From the NCBI RefSeq assembly GCF_012273895.1, contig NC_052104.1:3658001-3722000 (forward strand): a stretch of DNA of 64,000 bases, read 5' to 3'. This document shows, piece after piece, positions 9,115 to 22,200 of this stretch (position 1 is the stretch's first letter; the number at the start of each line of letters is the position of its first letter). Position numbers and translations under genes: made by a program. This DNA is from Zerene cesonia (Eukaryota > Arthropoda > Insecta > Lepidoptera > Pieridae). The notes beneath the pieces are model-generated. The model worked only from the letters and a program-made list of their open reading frames with translations, was not told the DNA's origin and made no database searches.

Positions 9115-11381
9115 ATGTTTTATAACAGTGATTTTAAAATATCGAAACAAAATAAAAAAGTGCATTCACATATTTTCACGGTGCTCATGAACAATTATCA
9201 AAAACCGAATAAATTTTATAAGTACTCAGTAGCACATGCATCAAAGCCTCTTGTGTACTTTTCAAAAATATTTGCAATGCAAACTATCAGATACAAACAA
9301 TATGACATTAAAAAAATATCAATTTATAACAAAAGTTACTGCTTGATAATGATGTTCTTAATAATTTGTGTCATCGCTTATGTGCCTCCTCTCAGCTGGG
9401 TGGAAACCAAGTCTGACCTCCCACTCAATATTTTAACGAGAACGTTTGGAGTACTCCAAATATACGAATTTTTCTATTACATTTTTATTATTTCATTTGG
9501 GAACGAGGGATATTATTGGAACTTGTATAAAACACTAAATAGTTTAGATAATCATCATGAGAAGAGGGAAAAAATGTTTTATTTTCGTAGATATCTCGCA
9601 ATTTTCTTAATGTTTACTCCACCTATATTGGTCTCCTTCACCTTTTATTTGCGAAAGTTTACTATAAGAAACATTATGTCGCAAATAACTTTCTTTCTCA
9701 TAATGCTCCAGGGAGTCAACTTTATGTACTTCATAGTGAATATTTTTATAGAACTAATCATATTTAAAGCTATTTTAACAAAGAAAGTTCTTGAAAGCCA
9801 TATAATTGACAACGTGTACCTTAAACAAAACTATTTTCTAGAATTATTTGCAGTACGTTTTCGAACAATATTGATCTCATTATATGGGATTGTTCTACAT
9901 GATTTTCACCGCACATACATTTAATTTGATTGCAGAACAAATATAAAATCCAGGATAATTTAAATCGTATCTGCTGGTTCGAAATAATGCAAATGTATGA
10001 CAAACTTGCTGATTGCATCAATATCTTCAACAAGATATATGCAGGACAGGTAACAAATACAAAAAAATGCTAATATGTACATTTGTTTTCTATTACATAA
10101 CAGGCCATATTGCATTTTTCAGATTTTGATTATGTTTGAAGCTTGGCTCCTTACTACAATACTAGTAATATGCAGATCTTTGTCACCAACGATGAAGGTA
10201 TTTCTTTCTTATAACTATTTTTCACTAGAAGACCGCTTAGACTTCGCTCGTGGTACACATAGCCCTCGATGATCACATACAAATCCAATGGTGAAAAATA
10301 CAAATGAAACGGCCGATTTAAGCAGTCAGATTCGACATACACATTAATAAAAAAAATATTAGTATAATAAAATTAAAATGTAATAAATTGAAACGAAAAT
10401 ATATCTTCGATTTCAGTACCTGGATGTTATTTGGAGTGACATGTTTTATTACACATTTCTTAATATACGACCATTTTTCTTAACAACAATAAGTGACTTT
10501 TTCATACAAGAAAGAAGAAAAATACTTTCTCTTCTCATCCGCGTGCTTGTTCAGAGTGATGGTAAAATTTGCCTATTAACTAATTATTTTATACATAATA
10601 TAAGTAAATAGAGATCACAAATGAAATTATTCTCCCACTTTCCATTTTTTATTTGGAAAAACAAAACCGATATTTATAGGACTTTAACTGAAAGGTAAGA
10701 ATATACAAAAGTTGGCTCCTCTTTATCCATAGAGAAGCCCCAACTTGATCTAGAGACTGCTAGGCATACCGCATAAAGCATCTAGAACCAACTATATAAA
10801 AAGCAGTGATCTAATGTACTAGCTCTCCGATTTCACCCGCGTCGAAATCGGTTATATCGCGCGACATGGTAAGGAAAAGCCTAGTCTTTCCCAAGGTCTC
10901 AAGGACTCTAGACTATTTGTCAAAATTGGTTAAGTGGTTTTTATGTGAAAAAATCTAACACGATTTCTACAATAGGAAACTTCCATACAAACCTTCATAC
11001 TCTAATTTCAACTCTAAAGTATGATATCCTATAATTCCTTTCTCAAGTTCAGTTCCATCTTCATACCAAATTTCATAAAGATCGGTTCAGTGGCTTAGGC
11101 GTGAAAGTGTAACAGGCAGACAGACAGGGTTATTTAAATATAAATAATAAGAAATAGGAATTATACATAATAACCATTTTTATTTTGTTTTATTTTTTAT
11201 CTTTCCAGATGACAGATGTCACAACCAAGTGCAAACAATGATAGATTTGGTGCAGTCGAGAAAACTTGAGCTTTCTGCTGTAGTTACGGCCGTCAATGTA
11301 CCAATCATGATTGCATTTGCTGACCGAGTTATATCTTATAGCGTTTTTATGATTCAATATTTTTATATTTATAACGTATAA
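9115..11381 (+). CDS. Gustatory receptor (7tm_7 family)
   Basis: Five coding exons: 9115-9852, 9936-10049, 10123-10197, 10417-10561 and 11209-11381. Phases agree throughout and give 414 aa, the usual length for insect gustatory receptors. The long first exon carries the N-terminus and most membrane segments. The short 3' exons encode the conserved end, a typical arrangement for this family. The last exon ends with SYSVFMIQYFYIYNV, a close match to the TYhhhhhQF signature in the seventh membrane segment. Such receptors form ligand-gated cation channels in taste neurons, with the N-terminus inside the cell. The start is the first Met of the open frame, after CGCC. Continuing exon 1 past the 9853 donor gives a 269-residue frame that lacks the signature, so the splice is favoured. 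The ligand cannot be read from sequence, though the divergent character suggests the bitter-type group (inference). Confidence 0.9.
10226..10335 (-). repeat. Short interspersed repeat fragment in a receptor intron
   Basis: In reverse orientation this carries the same elements (…GTACCACG…CGAAG…, ATGAT before a CACCATTGG-like stretch) as the copies at 27846-27942 and 54822-54930. It lies in intron 3 of the gustatory receptor gene. Confidence 0.45.
10826..11140 (-). repeat. Lepidopteran-type interspersed repeat (reverse copy) in receptor intron 4
   Basis: It contains the markers TATATCGCGCGACATGGTAA and ATACCAAATTTCATAAAG, then TTCAGTGGCTTAGGCGTGAA and CAGACAGACAG. The same markers appear in forward orientation at about 43980-44330 and 52085-52450. 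The element fills most of the 647-base intron 4. Confidence 0.7.
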
Positions 11382-12427
11382 TTAAATGCCGTTTATCAGT
11401 TATAGCAAAACGGGGTGTCTTTAAATTAATTATGTATGATAGAATACGTGGCGATTCACAAAATAATTTTGTCTAGAAAAAATCCCTCAGTTTTCGAGTA
11501 CCCAACATTTTCATAGAGTCAGTTACTTTTTTTATGCATAATATGTAATATGAGTTACATATGTACAAATTTTGCAGGTTTAATATGTTTTCCGCAATAA
11601 ATAAAGTGTCTGTGTTTTCTTTCTGTCTGAAAATCCGTTTCTTTAATTTGTTGGAGAAATGGATTTTAATAAAAAGAAGACCGCCTTGCAAAACTCAAAG
11701 ATTTGAAATCGCGCGCTTTCGTTATAAAATAAATTCTAAGGTCATCAAGGTATTTCAACAATATTTGCGTGTGATTCATTGCGATTTCACAATAGTTCAT
11801 ATAAATGTATCAGAAGTACCCGATGATTTTTAACAATGAAATAATAAACTGCTTTAAATTATGACTCAAAGTGTGACGATTGTGATGATTATAATATTAT
11901 AATGTGGTAACTACCTACCACAATTTTACGTGTTACTAAATATTCATCCCAATTAAGGGATTGACACTGTTTCATGTATAATGGAGAAATAAACACAATA
12001 TTAAAGTTTTTTTAATTTCACGGAATATATATTTTATATTCCGTGCATATAGTATTACCTACTTAATCTGTGGCATTACCTAGAGACATTATCTGTATGG
12101 AACGCGCCACGACAATGCCTATCATTGGTTGACGATCGGTGTATTATTTTATATAAAAATAACTTCTAATGTACAATGGTTAAGTTTCAACATTAGACTT
12201 CCGATTACGAAAGTGTGTACAGTGCAAATAAACGGTTTATAAATATAAAACTGTCACAAGTGTAATTTTCTATTCCATAAATCCAAGTAGATAATACTTT
12301 CTGAACTACATACAAAGTTTATTTTATTTTTGTATAGTTTTTACACCTTTCTCTTCGGCCATTCTAGAGAGAACTGCGAAAATATAGGTAATTTTCAGAA
12401 AAAACAACACAAAATAAAGAAGCCGCC
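11382..12427. other. Intergenic, receptor 3' side and DM9 gene 5' side
   Basis: Short open frames on both strands around 11470-11833 show no family features and overlap each other. No promoter motif is convincing, although a TATA-like TATATAAAAATAAC lies near 12150-12165. Confidence 0.4.
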
Positions 12428-14818
12428 ATGTCTGGATGTAAGTATCTGCCTATTTTCTATTTCTACCTAAGTACACATAAAACATCTATAATCTTTCAGA
12501 AATTCTCTGAAATTGTACATTGTAATTCGTTACAATAGTATTTTTTTTCATTTTGTTTTATTTATTTATAACTCATTAATACTAATAAAACTATACATAC
12601 ATGAATCTTATTACTAATAAATGCTATTATTATAGTCTATTAAACGAAGCTATTTATAATATTCACAAATATCTTCGTTTATCAGTTGAATAACCGTATA
12701 TTTGTATTATATTTCAGACCCGTATGGAAATCCCCAATTCCCGCAACAACCAAATCAGATCTATCCACCAATTGACCCTATGCAACCGTCATATGTACCA
12801 CCACCAGGCCAAGCAATGCCTGGTTATCCAGGACAAAATATGCAGTATCCATATCAGCCAGGGTTTGCCATGTACCCTGGACAACAACCGGGAATGCCTC
12901 CATCAGCTATGTCTTACCCAAACATAGCACCCACACCCACAGCTCCATTGTATGGTTTTCCTAATAATACACCTCAACAACCAATGCGTAAGTGTTGTAC
13001 ATGTTTTAATCTGTTTTTTTTTAGAATCTGCACAATTCAAATATATAAATACAATTAAAACAAGTTGATAGTAGATATAAAGGTAATTAAAATTAAATAT
13101 TTCATTGCTATTAACAAACAATTCATTGTAATTTTGCCTTATATTATTCCTTAAATTGAGTATTCTCTCTATCATAGTCTAACAGTGTGAAATGAAATCT
13201 TGAACTTTAAAATGAATGTGTATTATGCAATTTGCAGAGTTTGTACAATGGATTCCCGCTACTACACAAAGTGCACATAGTTTGAGTGACAGAGCTGTGG
13301 TTGCAGGCTATGAAGGTTATGACCAGAGTCCTCTCTGGGTCATTCGAGCGAGACTGGAAGGTGACCTCATACCTGGCAAACTTGCCATCAAACATCATGC
13401 AGCATATGTACCATGGGATGGCAGAGAGAATGCTGTACCAAATTTTGAGGTAATAGCGCTTAGTATTTAACAACTATATTCAATTTCATGTGTGGTAATT
13501 GTTGATTAGCTTGAAATTATTATGAAAATTGTATTGCATGAAAATTTTAAACAATATAAAGACCTTTTAAGTTTTAGTAATTTCTTAGTAAAGTTTTGTA
13601 ATACTATGATACATTGTTCTTATGTAATTAATGCAACTTTAATTTAAATACAAAATTATACTAGATATTGCATAAAAAAGCTTGCAATTTGTACAATTCA
13701 TATTTTAATATAAAGTTTTACTTATTTTATTCTTCAATGTTTTTTTATATAATCATAATAAGCTTCCTCTCCCCAGGAGCATTGGTGAAAATTATATTTT
13801 GTGTATTTTTAAATAAATGTATCCTTATACTATATTAAAAGGAAAAGAAAAGTTATCATTGTGTGATAACCATAACATTTTAATGATCACATGACTCACT
13901 CATTAGTCACCTAGTTGTTTTGGTCTTATCAAGTAAAATTTGTTAGTTCATTAATTTATTATTATATGATAAATTAGTTTTTAATTCATATTCAATAGTT
14001 ATATAGTAATATGAGTAATGACTCAATAATGTGTATTAATAGAATTCCAAAGATTTGATAAGATTGAGATGATTTATATTTTTGTTCGTATACTTTTTGT
14101 AACCTGAAGCAAATCTGATTCCATATAAATTTTCTTTATTTGCAAACATATTTACTTGTTATTCATATATGAGGTGTAACCCTCATTGACTTTTCACATG
14201 TATTGCAGATGATTTTAATTCTAGTTTTACAGGTTAGTATTTGTGACAAGTTATATTGGAGGTAATTATCTAAATAATTTTGATATTCCAGGTACTGTGT
14301 GCACCAGCAGACAGAGTGCGCTGGATAGAAAGCAGGGACGGTGTGATTCCACCCAATGCTATACCAGCTGGTAATACTGCATCTGGAGAGCCGTTATATG
14401 TGGGCAGAGCTCGGGAACAAGGCTCGCTAACTCCAGGAAAGGTATACAAATTCTATTAATTATATTAAATTAACATAAACATTGTTCTCTATTAAAGTAT
14501 ATGTTATACTGATCAAAACTATGATCTGCACTAAATTAGATCCATTCAGCACTAAACATGTTATAAGGATTCAGGACCTACATATCAAAGAATTGTGTGA
14601 TTAATTAATAAATAAATTTTGAACTAAACTGTAGCCGCACATTCACCTTTATATACACCATTGGATGCGCACAGTGTAGTTTATTAATAAAGTGTATCAG
14701 AAAAATTTAAATTTATTATTTATATTTTCAGGTACATCCAAGCCACAAGACAATGTATTTATCGTTTGGAGGCAAGGAAATAGGACACCGGGTGTATGAA
14801 ATACTGTGTTCAGCATAA
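12428..14818 (+). CDS. DM9 / DUF3421 domain protein with Pro-Gly-Tyr-Gln-rich N-terminus
   Basis: Five exons: 12428-12437, 12718-12987, 13238-13449, 14292-14441 and 14732-14818, all in phase, giving 242 aa. The start (GCCGCCATGTC) is an excellent Kozak match on a 10-base coding piece. Residues 1 to about 93 are rich in Pro, Gly, Tyr, Gln and Met (for example YPGQNMQYPYQPG), which suggests a disordered or adhesive segment. Residues from about 94 to the end carry two DM9-type repeats: QFVQWIPATT…VVAGYEG…LWVIRARLEGDLIPGKLAIKH, and RVRWIESRDGVIPPNAI…LYVGRAREQGSLTPGKVHPS. Proteins of this family are often annotated as natterin-like or, wrongly, farnesoic acid O-methyltransferase. DM9 proteins in other invertebrates have been described as mannose-binding recognition proteins. 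No signal peptide is seen, so the product is probably cytosolic. The gene runs convergently to the SLC46-like gene. Confidence 0.92.
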
Positions 14819-15033
14819 ACTACACAAGATTTTATTATTTTTCTGGAATTTTTATTGTAATCTCTTAGTGTTAAAGTTAGTATTAACATCGCCTAAGGCG
14901 AGACTCTCATGATGCTAAGAAATACTTACGAAGTTGAGATAATATTAAGTTGGAATTTTATTAAGGGAAGGTAAGATGAGACTGTTTTTGGATGTTTTTA
15001 TTAAGTATTAAGCTGAACTGTTGTTTAAAGAAA

Positions 15034-15039
15034 AATAAA
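15034..15039 (+). terminator. Polyadenylation signal AATAAA of the DM9 gene
   Basis: AATAAA lies about 215 bases after the stop codon at 14818 and before the convergent neighbour, so it is a reasonable 3' end signal. Confidence 0.6.
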
Positions 15040-16133
15040 TGTAATTATATAGAATAACTGGATTTTACTTTTCTCTCATTATAATTGCTATTGTTTTGCT
15101 ATAATATTTATATAGTCTTGTGCAATTAAACTGATTAATATCTCATAGTTTAAAATGTAAAACTCATAATCAATGTTATAAGTAGCAGATATAGAGAAAG
15201 TAACACAGTTTAAACACTTCAATATCTTTATTAAAAATAAGTACAATCTTAGCTTTTATATAACACCAAAATAAATAACTATATGGAATATTTAGTAGGT
15301 CCCTATGTCCAAGTGTGAATAAATAGTCATGTATTAATAAACTGTCGAATTTTATGAAAAAACTTCATTGCTAAAGAAATATTTGAAATGGATTTTAATA
15401 AGTTACACGTATATTTTATTTAATATAAAAAGTGAAGCAGTATATGCTAAACATTGTTATTAGAACAATACATGATAAATAAATTTATATTCTTAGAATG
15501 AGAAATACTGATTGATTTATATGATTAACATGTTGCTTAAGTACTAGTAAGTATAATTATTATTAATAATAAATTATCACATAGTAATTTAAGACTAAAG
15601 AGTAGGTAATATATCAACAGCCATTGATATTCACAATTTTTTGCATGTCATATTTCATGTCCAAATGATATGAAACAAGGACGTGTGTATATGTGTGTCC
15701 AATTAAGATATTTTCAAATACTGGATCAATTTACATTTCGTTTATTGTCCACATTTAAAAGCAAAATTTTGTTGCATTCAAATTCAGTATAAAAGAGTTT
15801 TTTTTTTAACATCAAGTCATGAAAATAAAATCTTTTCTATCATTCTAGAACAAATGTAATTAATAATTAAATCAATAATTTAATTTATCCCCTTCTGTGG
15901 CCTGATGCGTTTTACGTATTTTACTGCTCGATGCTTTTTACTGACATTACTTAGTTGACTACTGATCAGTATTTGAGCCCGCTATCCAAATTTAAGACCG
16001 ACTTTTTTTTTCTCTATGTCCACTGGGACCGAATTAGGGCCATAAAATTACTGTACCAAGGAGACGGAATACTCAGTTTTAATTTAAGTGTCAAAAGAAA
16101 GCAACGTTATCAGGTCGCTTAGGGTATAAAGTA
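15040..16133. other. Convergent intergenic region
   Basis: AT-rich sequence between the 3' ends of the DM9 gene and the SLC46-like gene. I see no coding frame, RNA gene or strong repeat. Confidence 0.5.
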
Positions 16134-16139
16134 TTTATT
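16134..16139 (-). terminator. Polyadenylation signal of the SLC46-like gene
   Basis: The plus strand reads TTTATT, that is AATAAA on the minus strand, 94 bases beyond the stop codon (16233-16235). Confidence 0.5.
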
Positions 16140-16232
16140 GCTACGCTTAAAATATAAATACTATATCACAGAAGTACACAATTTCACTAAACTATACATC
16201 TACCTTGTTTACTGTATTTATTTAAGCAAGTT

Positions 16233-19200
16233 TTACAACTTACTAGTACATAGCATACTTTCAGTAAAACCTATTTCTATTTGTGATTGGCTGGCAACAT
16301 TGTCTGTGTCTGCTATATTGCCACTGTCAATATTATTTTTTTCTTTCTCATCGCTTTCAAACGCTTTATTTTCTAGTCCATTCTTCATAGATTTTTCTTC
16401 AAATTTCGCATTTTCTTTTTCAGTATCATTGGCTTGTTCTGTTGCGATGTACTTTTTGTTAGCCAAATATAGCCATCTGTATCATAAAAAAACAACTTTA
16501 ATGAATTGATTAAATTAAAACACAAAAACTATAGGTAGGTAAGTAGGTACAGATATTTTCGTAAAATAGTTGACAATTATTGTCTATGAATAATAAATAT
16601 ACACATTTTATCGTGCGCAGGTAGTATTATATATTTGATATCTCCATGATTTATAAAAATGATATTATGATGTTCTCGAGTTTATTAAAAAATATTTCAA
16701 GGTCGACGTTATACTTACAAAAATATAAGTACAGCGGGCACGGTAAGGCCGCCTCCTAACAGGAAGAATGCTCCCGGGAAAGTTTTTAATGTCGCCGTGT
16801 AAACTGTGGTGTACATTGGCGCATATACTAAAGGCATCATTGCTTCAGCCAAGCCGAAGAAAGAGTTCACTTTGCCTAAAAATAAAGCAAAGAAAATTAG
16901 TCAACGCTAATTCTATAAATACATTCCATTGTGACAAAAATACGTTTTGATACTGTCTATTATTTTTAAAATAGATACAGTTACATAATTTACAAACACA
17001 GCATCTCCCGATTTTGCCATTATTATCGTCCCGTATACCCTTGGAATGCTCTGTCACTTTAACGACTGAAGGATCTTTTACTTGAGATGATTCTGTACAT
17101 TCGTCTTAATTGTAAAAGTACCTGGCACTGGGTAGATACCTAACCTATATTTACGTCCAATCAGACTTATTTTATTATTTGAATAACAACTGGTTTCTTT
17201 CAAAAAATCTATAGTACCCCTACACAAATATAACCATTTTTTTATAGAAATTTTATTAGTTGATATTGTTAAATAAGTACCGTATTGTTTTTACCTGATG
17301 TTGTTATGGCAAAATAAAAAGATTATAAGTAAAAAACGCTTTTACCCAACTCATCCTTCTCCACCAATTTTGAAACCATGGACCTCATAGCTATGAAAGA
17401 TGTTCCGTTAAATATTTCAATGAGGGGTGCTGAAAATAATAAAATATATGTAGATATGTACCACTAGACCAACTGGAGAAAGGAAAGGTGTATTATATTG
17501 TTTGCGATTGAATGTGCCTGTCTCCTATAAATTGTAGCTATATCAGTTGGGAAGTGTGTATCCACACCTGTTGGCAGTTTCCCTACTGAAGTCAAGAAAA
17601 AAAATTGGCAACTACTTTGTAATGTCAAATAATTACTTGCTCAAATCTGTTCTTCACTTAGACAAATATCACATGGCGATGTGATTGCTTTGTCATGATT
17701 TCTAATATTTTTTAATGTGTGTCTGTCAATATTTACTTACCAATGTAAATATGCCAAGTTTTCGTTGCAAAAGCATACATGAAACCTGACAATATCTTAC
17801 TGGTGCAAGATATAACTCCAATGATTGCATCATCAAATTTCAAAAGATGGCTGAATACTCCCACCGAAAAGAGAGTTCCTGCGAAGAAAGTATTTAGTTA
17901 ACTTTATCATTACAAAATGTATTATGTATAATAAACACAAATAAAGTAATTTTTGGTAAAATTGTCAATAAGAAGTTACATATTACTTAATTATTACTAT
18001 TGAACAGATTTCGTAAGCACCTATTTTGTAATTATTTAACGCTATATTAGTTAATCAACTAGCATTCAATACTCCTCGTATTTTGTGATATTTTTATGAA
18101 AATTGATATGTCAAGAAAAAAAATTGTCAAGTTATTATGCTCATTATGCTATTATACCAAGATATTATTATGTTGGTTAATATTTAACTTACCTGCAAAA
18201 AAAGTATATGGAAAAACCCAATCAAAATAGCAAGTATGTGCCCATTCTTAAATTATTATACTGAAATGCAAGTCAGCTCCACAGACCGCAACGTTTAACA
18301 CAAGTTACCTACTATTAAAAAGGCATTTGACACTTGGGTACATATCTCAGAGGAAGCTTCATGTTGATGCTAATAAAAACAAAACAGATTCTATGCGTCG
18401 ATTCTATAGTATATATAGTATGTTAATTATAGGTTCTATTTAACTCCCCTCCCCGTCCCCCTCCGAAACCAAAAGAAGGACTTCCTAATCAGAATATTGT
18501 ATAACTTGCGGTTGCCTTCGTTCCTATTTAAGGTTCCTATAAAGGACCATACTCATTATAATGGTTTTTTTGATAATATGTTTATCATCATAGTGCAATG
18601 TAAGCGTAAAAACACAATATACTTTTTTCATTATTGAGCTGTTTATTATAGAGTTTTTTTAAATATAGATTGATTAACATAAATGATCGACTGATTAAGA
18701 TAACTAGCTGGTTTTAAGCTCAGTTATTTCTGAGATAACTAATGGGTATTAATTAAAATTACCGACTAATGAAGTACACATGGCATAAGTAGAGAACATG
18801 CTAAAATCCACCTCGTTCCAGTTAAATCGATATCTTGTAAACAGGTACATCACTGACATTTCACCTGAAATTATAGATAAAAACTGTTTAATAAAGGTAG
18901 TGTGTAACCTGCTAAATAATTTCCTGAAAGGATCGAAAAGTTATGTTACCTACGGCCTGTAGGTATACTTATACGGCCTTAACTGCCTTTGAAAATTATT
19001 TTCTTACAAATAATACTATCATTCGCTTACACAATATTGTTACGTACATAAATTGAAAAATCTATTTTTTTCCTGCCCTCTCGCCTGTGTTCAAACTCCC
19101 AACTTTTCGCTTTAAGACCGAGTTCCTAAACTAGCGTTAAAATATTATTTGATACAGTAATAGTTGTTTGGAATACACTTTAATATTTTCAAACAACACT

Positions 19201-22200
19201 TCATTACATTTAGCACAAAGCGCAATTAGATAAACAACAATTGGTACTTAGACTACCAAAAGAGTTCGTTTTACGATATTGGAAATCTATGCAAAACAAT
19301 GAGACAATAAAAATGCGAAAGATAATAAAAATACTGTGAAGTGCAATAAATAGGTCATTGCTATTCGCTTTTAGGATTCGTTGTCATATTCGTGCTTCAA
19401 TTATTAAAATTCTAGATACAACTTAGTCAATGTGTCAGATGTAGCTTTAATAATTAGTTTAAGAGTTGGATGATAGATACAACTTCTTACAACGTACATT
19501 TTATTTTATATCATTTCAATTTTCCTCATAATGTTTTAAAGAGAACTTCGTACCATATAAGTAAAGTCAATCAGCGGAAGCAATGGACTACTGAATATAA
19601 CCTGTGATATGATGTGAAACGTTCTTCGAAACATCCGATTTGCCTTTCATGTTAAATGGATTCGTTATGTTTGTTTCAGTCATTATTTGTACAAACGTGA
19701 TTGCAAGTTTTCATTCATGTTGATTCATAGAATTTTTGTCATTTCAAATTTTATTAAAGAAAATCTGACGATGTACGAGTAGATGCCTAATAAACGATTA
19801 ATTCCGAATAACTATTTTGCTACCATATAAAAGCAATAGCTAACGTACCTCATAAAAGCTATAGCTAAACCACAAATTCCTATTTGTTTCAAGGTTATCC
19901 TTGTAAATTTTCTCGGCATATAAATTTCAGTTTAACCTAATTTTAATTTATCTATATTATTACTCAACATCGGCTTTTATTGACATTTAAACTCTACAGA
20001 TAAATTATAGAATTAGTTACGTGTGTGTTATTCCGAGGTCTTTGTGAGGCGTGTATATATATATCCAGTAAGATTTAAAGCTATAGCTATTTCATGTAAG
20101 AGGTAAATAGGATACTTACCATAAATAGGACCGATAACTACACATAGTACAACGACCAACATAATAACACGAAGTCTTCTATTATTAGGACCAGGCTTGA
20201 ATGCGACCATCATGGTATCCTTCACGTATTTCGTGTCGAAGAAATCTTTGAGCCATTCCCAACAGTTCTTTGCTGGTTTCTGAAAAGGAGAAAAAAAATC
20301 TAAAAATGTTTCCATTACAACGATGTCGTAAGACGAAAAGCCTTGCACTTCGTTTCGTTGTATAACAGATCATATAATACTATACTAGATTGCAATTAGA
20401 GATAGTCAGAAGGCTAAAGAAGTGACGTGCTACTTTTTGTTCTACTGAAAAATCTACTCAAATGGGAATCTTGTTGCGTTTTTCACGACCAAAACATTTT
20501 CATCAGGATTGTATCCGGGCCTGTTTATTTAGACTCATACAATAGAATCAAGGACATATCATTCTCATAGATAAAAATAATAGACTTTAAATTTAGAATG
20601 TCATTGTATTGAATGATAATATCAGAACCAAGATCTTATATTGTGCAATTTGAATTCTATGGTTATTTTTATAATTGTTGTGTTGTGTAGTGGTTGAGCT
20701 GTCTTGTAGAGATGTCACTAATAGGAGTTATGGTCTCCGATAAACTGTTCCAATAATTATAATTGTTGTATGCAAAATTCAAAACTAATAATATCTTTGT
20801 TTATTTTAAATTCTAGAGCGATCTCAATTAATAATATAAAATCAATTTATAATATAAAAGCCTAAAACTTATCTAACTTCGGTTTTAAACTGTCATAAAT
20901 GATAATATAAAAAAAAAATGTTTTTTGTTCATAACGGCCAACTGAGCTAGTGTTTTGTTTGATGGTCGACCACCACATGAACATTCGCATTGGTAATTTA
21001 AGGTTAAGGAAAGGATCGACGACTGGAAAGAAAAAATAAACTAGGAAGGGTGAGGAAAGGAAAAGCGGCCTCCTTTCAAACTTATTAAATATGTAGATAC
21101 CTAGAGAAACAAGTGCAATTGCGTTAGCATATATTATAGGTAACGTTGGTAAAACAATAAGATCTAGAAAGTTTTAAAGTTTTTATATGAGAAAATCGCG
21201 TGTTGATAATTCTTTAGTTTATATTCAAACCTGATAAATTATTATCCTTACTTATATAAATTTAATAAAAATGACGCATAACGCAGACGTTGGAATAGTT
21301 ATTATACAATAGAAATGCACATAAGTATTAAAGGCTCTAGAAAGGTCAATGATACTTCAATTGTAGTAAACAACTTTTTGGCCTTTGATTTCTTATGAAG
21401 GATTGACATCGACTACTTAAGAAAATCGTTCAAGTGAGAGCCGGACTCACGACACTATAAGTACCATACGAATAAGCTAAGGAGCAACTACAAAAAAAAA
21501 AATTGATCACCCACCGAATTTATTAGTTTAACTATCACGGTTCATACTGCTTTGTACGGTGAGTGGGGTAGCCGGAGGCCCGTTTCCTTTTCTGACCCTT
21601 CCCAGTCCATTCCTTCTTTCCAGTCATCAATCTTTTCCCTATCCCTTACCCCTTAAAGTAGCGCATTCGCAGAGGCACTACCTCGTACAGCGTGGTGACA
21701 GACGGATAGAACAGTAAGGACGGACAAACTTAAGACGACCAGCGACGTATAAGTTATCTCTCCACTTTGCGTACGACAAAATCAAGATGACTACATTTTT
21801 ACTAGTACACATAAATTTCACACGAGGCAAAGTTTCAGGGGATTGCAAAATCAATAGGGAGAGAAAAAAAAACACTTTTATCACAAAAAATTTAACTAAC
21901 TTAATAGCCATTAAAATGTAAGGTACATTTACAGAAACGCATGCCAAGAAGTGCGTTTCTCAGACGCAATTTTAAACGCGTAAAACAATTTTCATTGAAA
22001 AAAAAACTCAACATTTTTTCCTCCTTTTGCAAACATAGTATGTTTGCAAAGCAGAAGCTACGGAATATACTAAATTGAATTGAACTGAATATAAAAAATA
22101 TATTTGTCGTTTTTCTCTACTCTCTTTAATCAATTTTACAAGTGAACGGTATTATAATTGTAAAAATTTAATTATATACAAACGCATGTCAACATTATTT

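Noticed and set aside
11902..11906. A third ATGTG followed by a GTAACT donor
   Set aside because: No acceptor followed by a Cys-rich helix exon was found before the DM9 gene, so it does not match the micropeptide design.
18185..18245. Splice-like CAG/GTAAGT junction near 18195 in the SLC46 gene
   Set aside because: The flanking exons (18864-18763 and 17878-17741) join in phase and align with the family without any extra exon.
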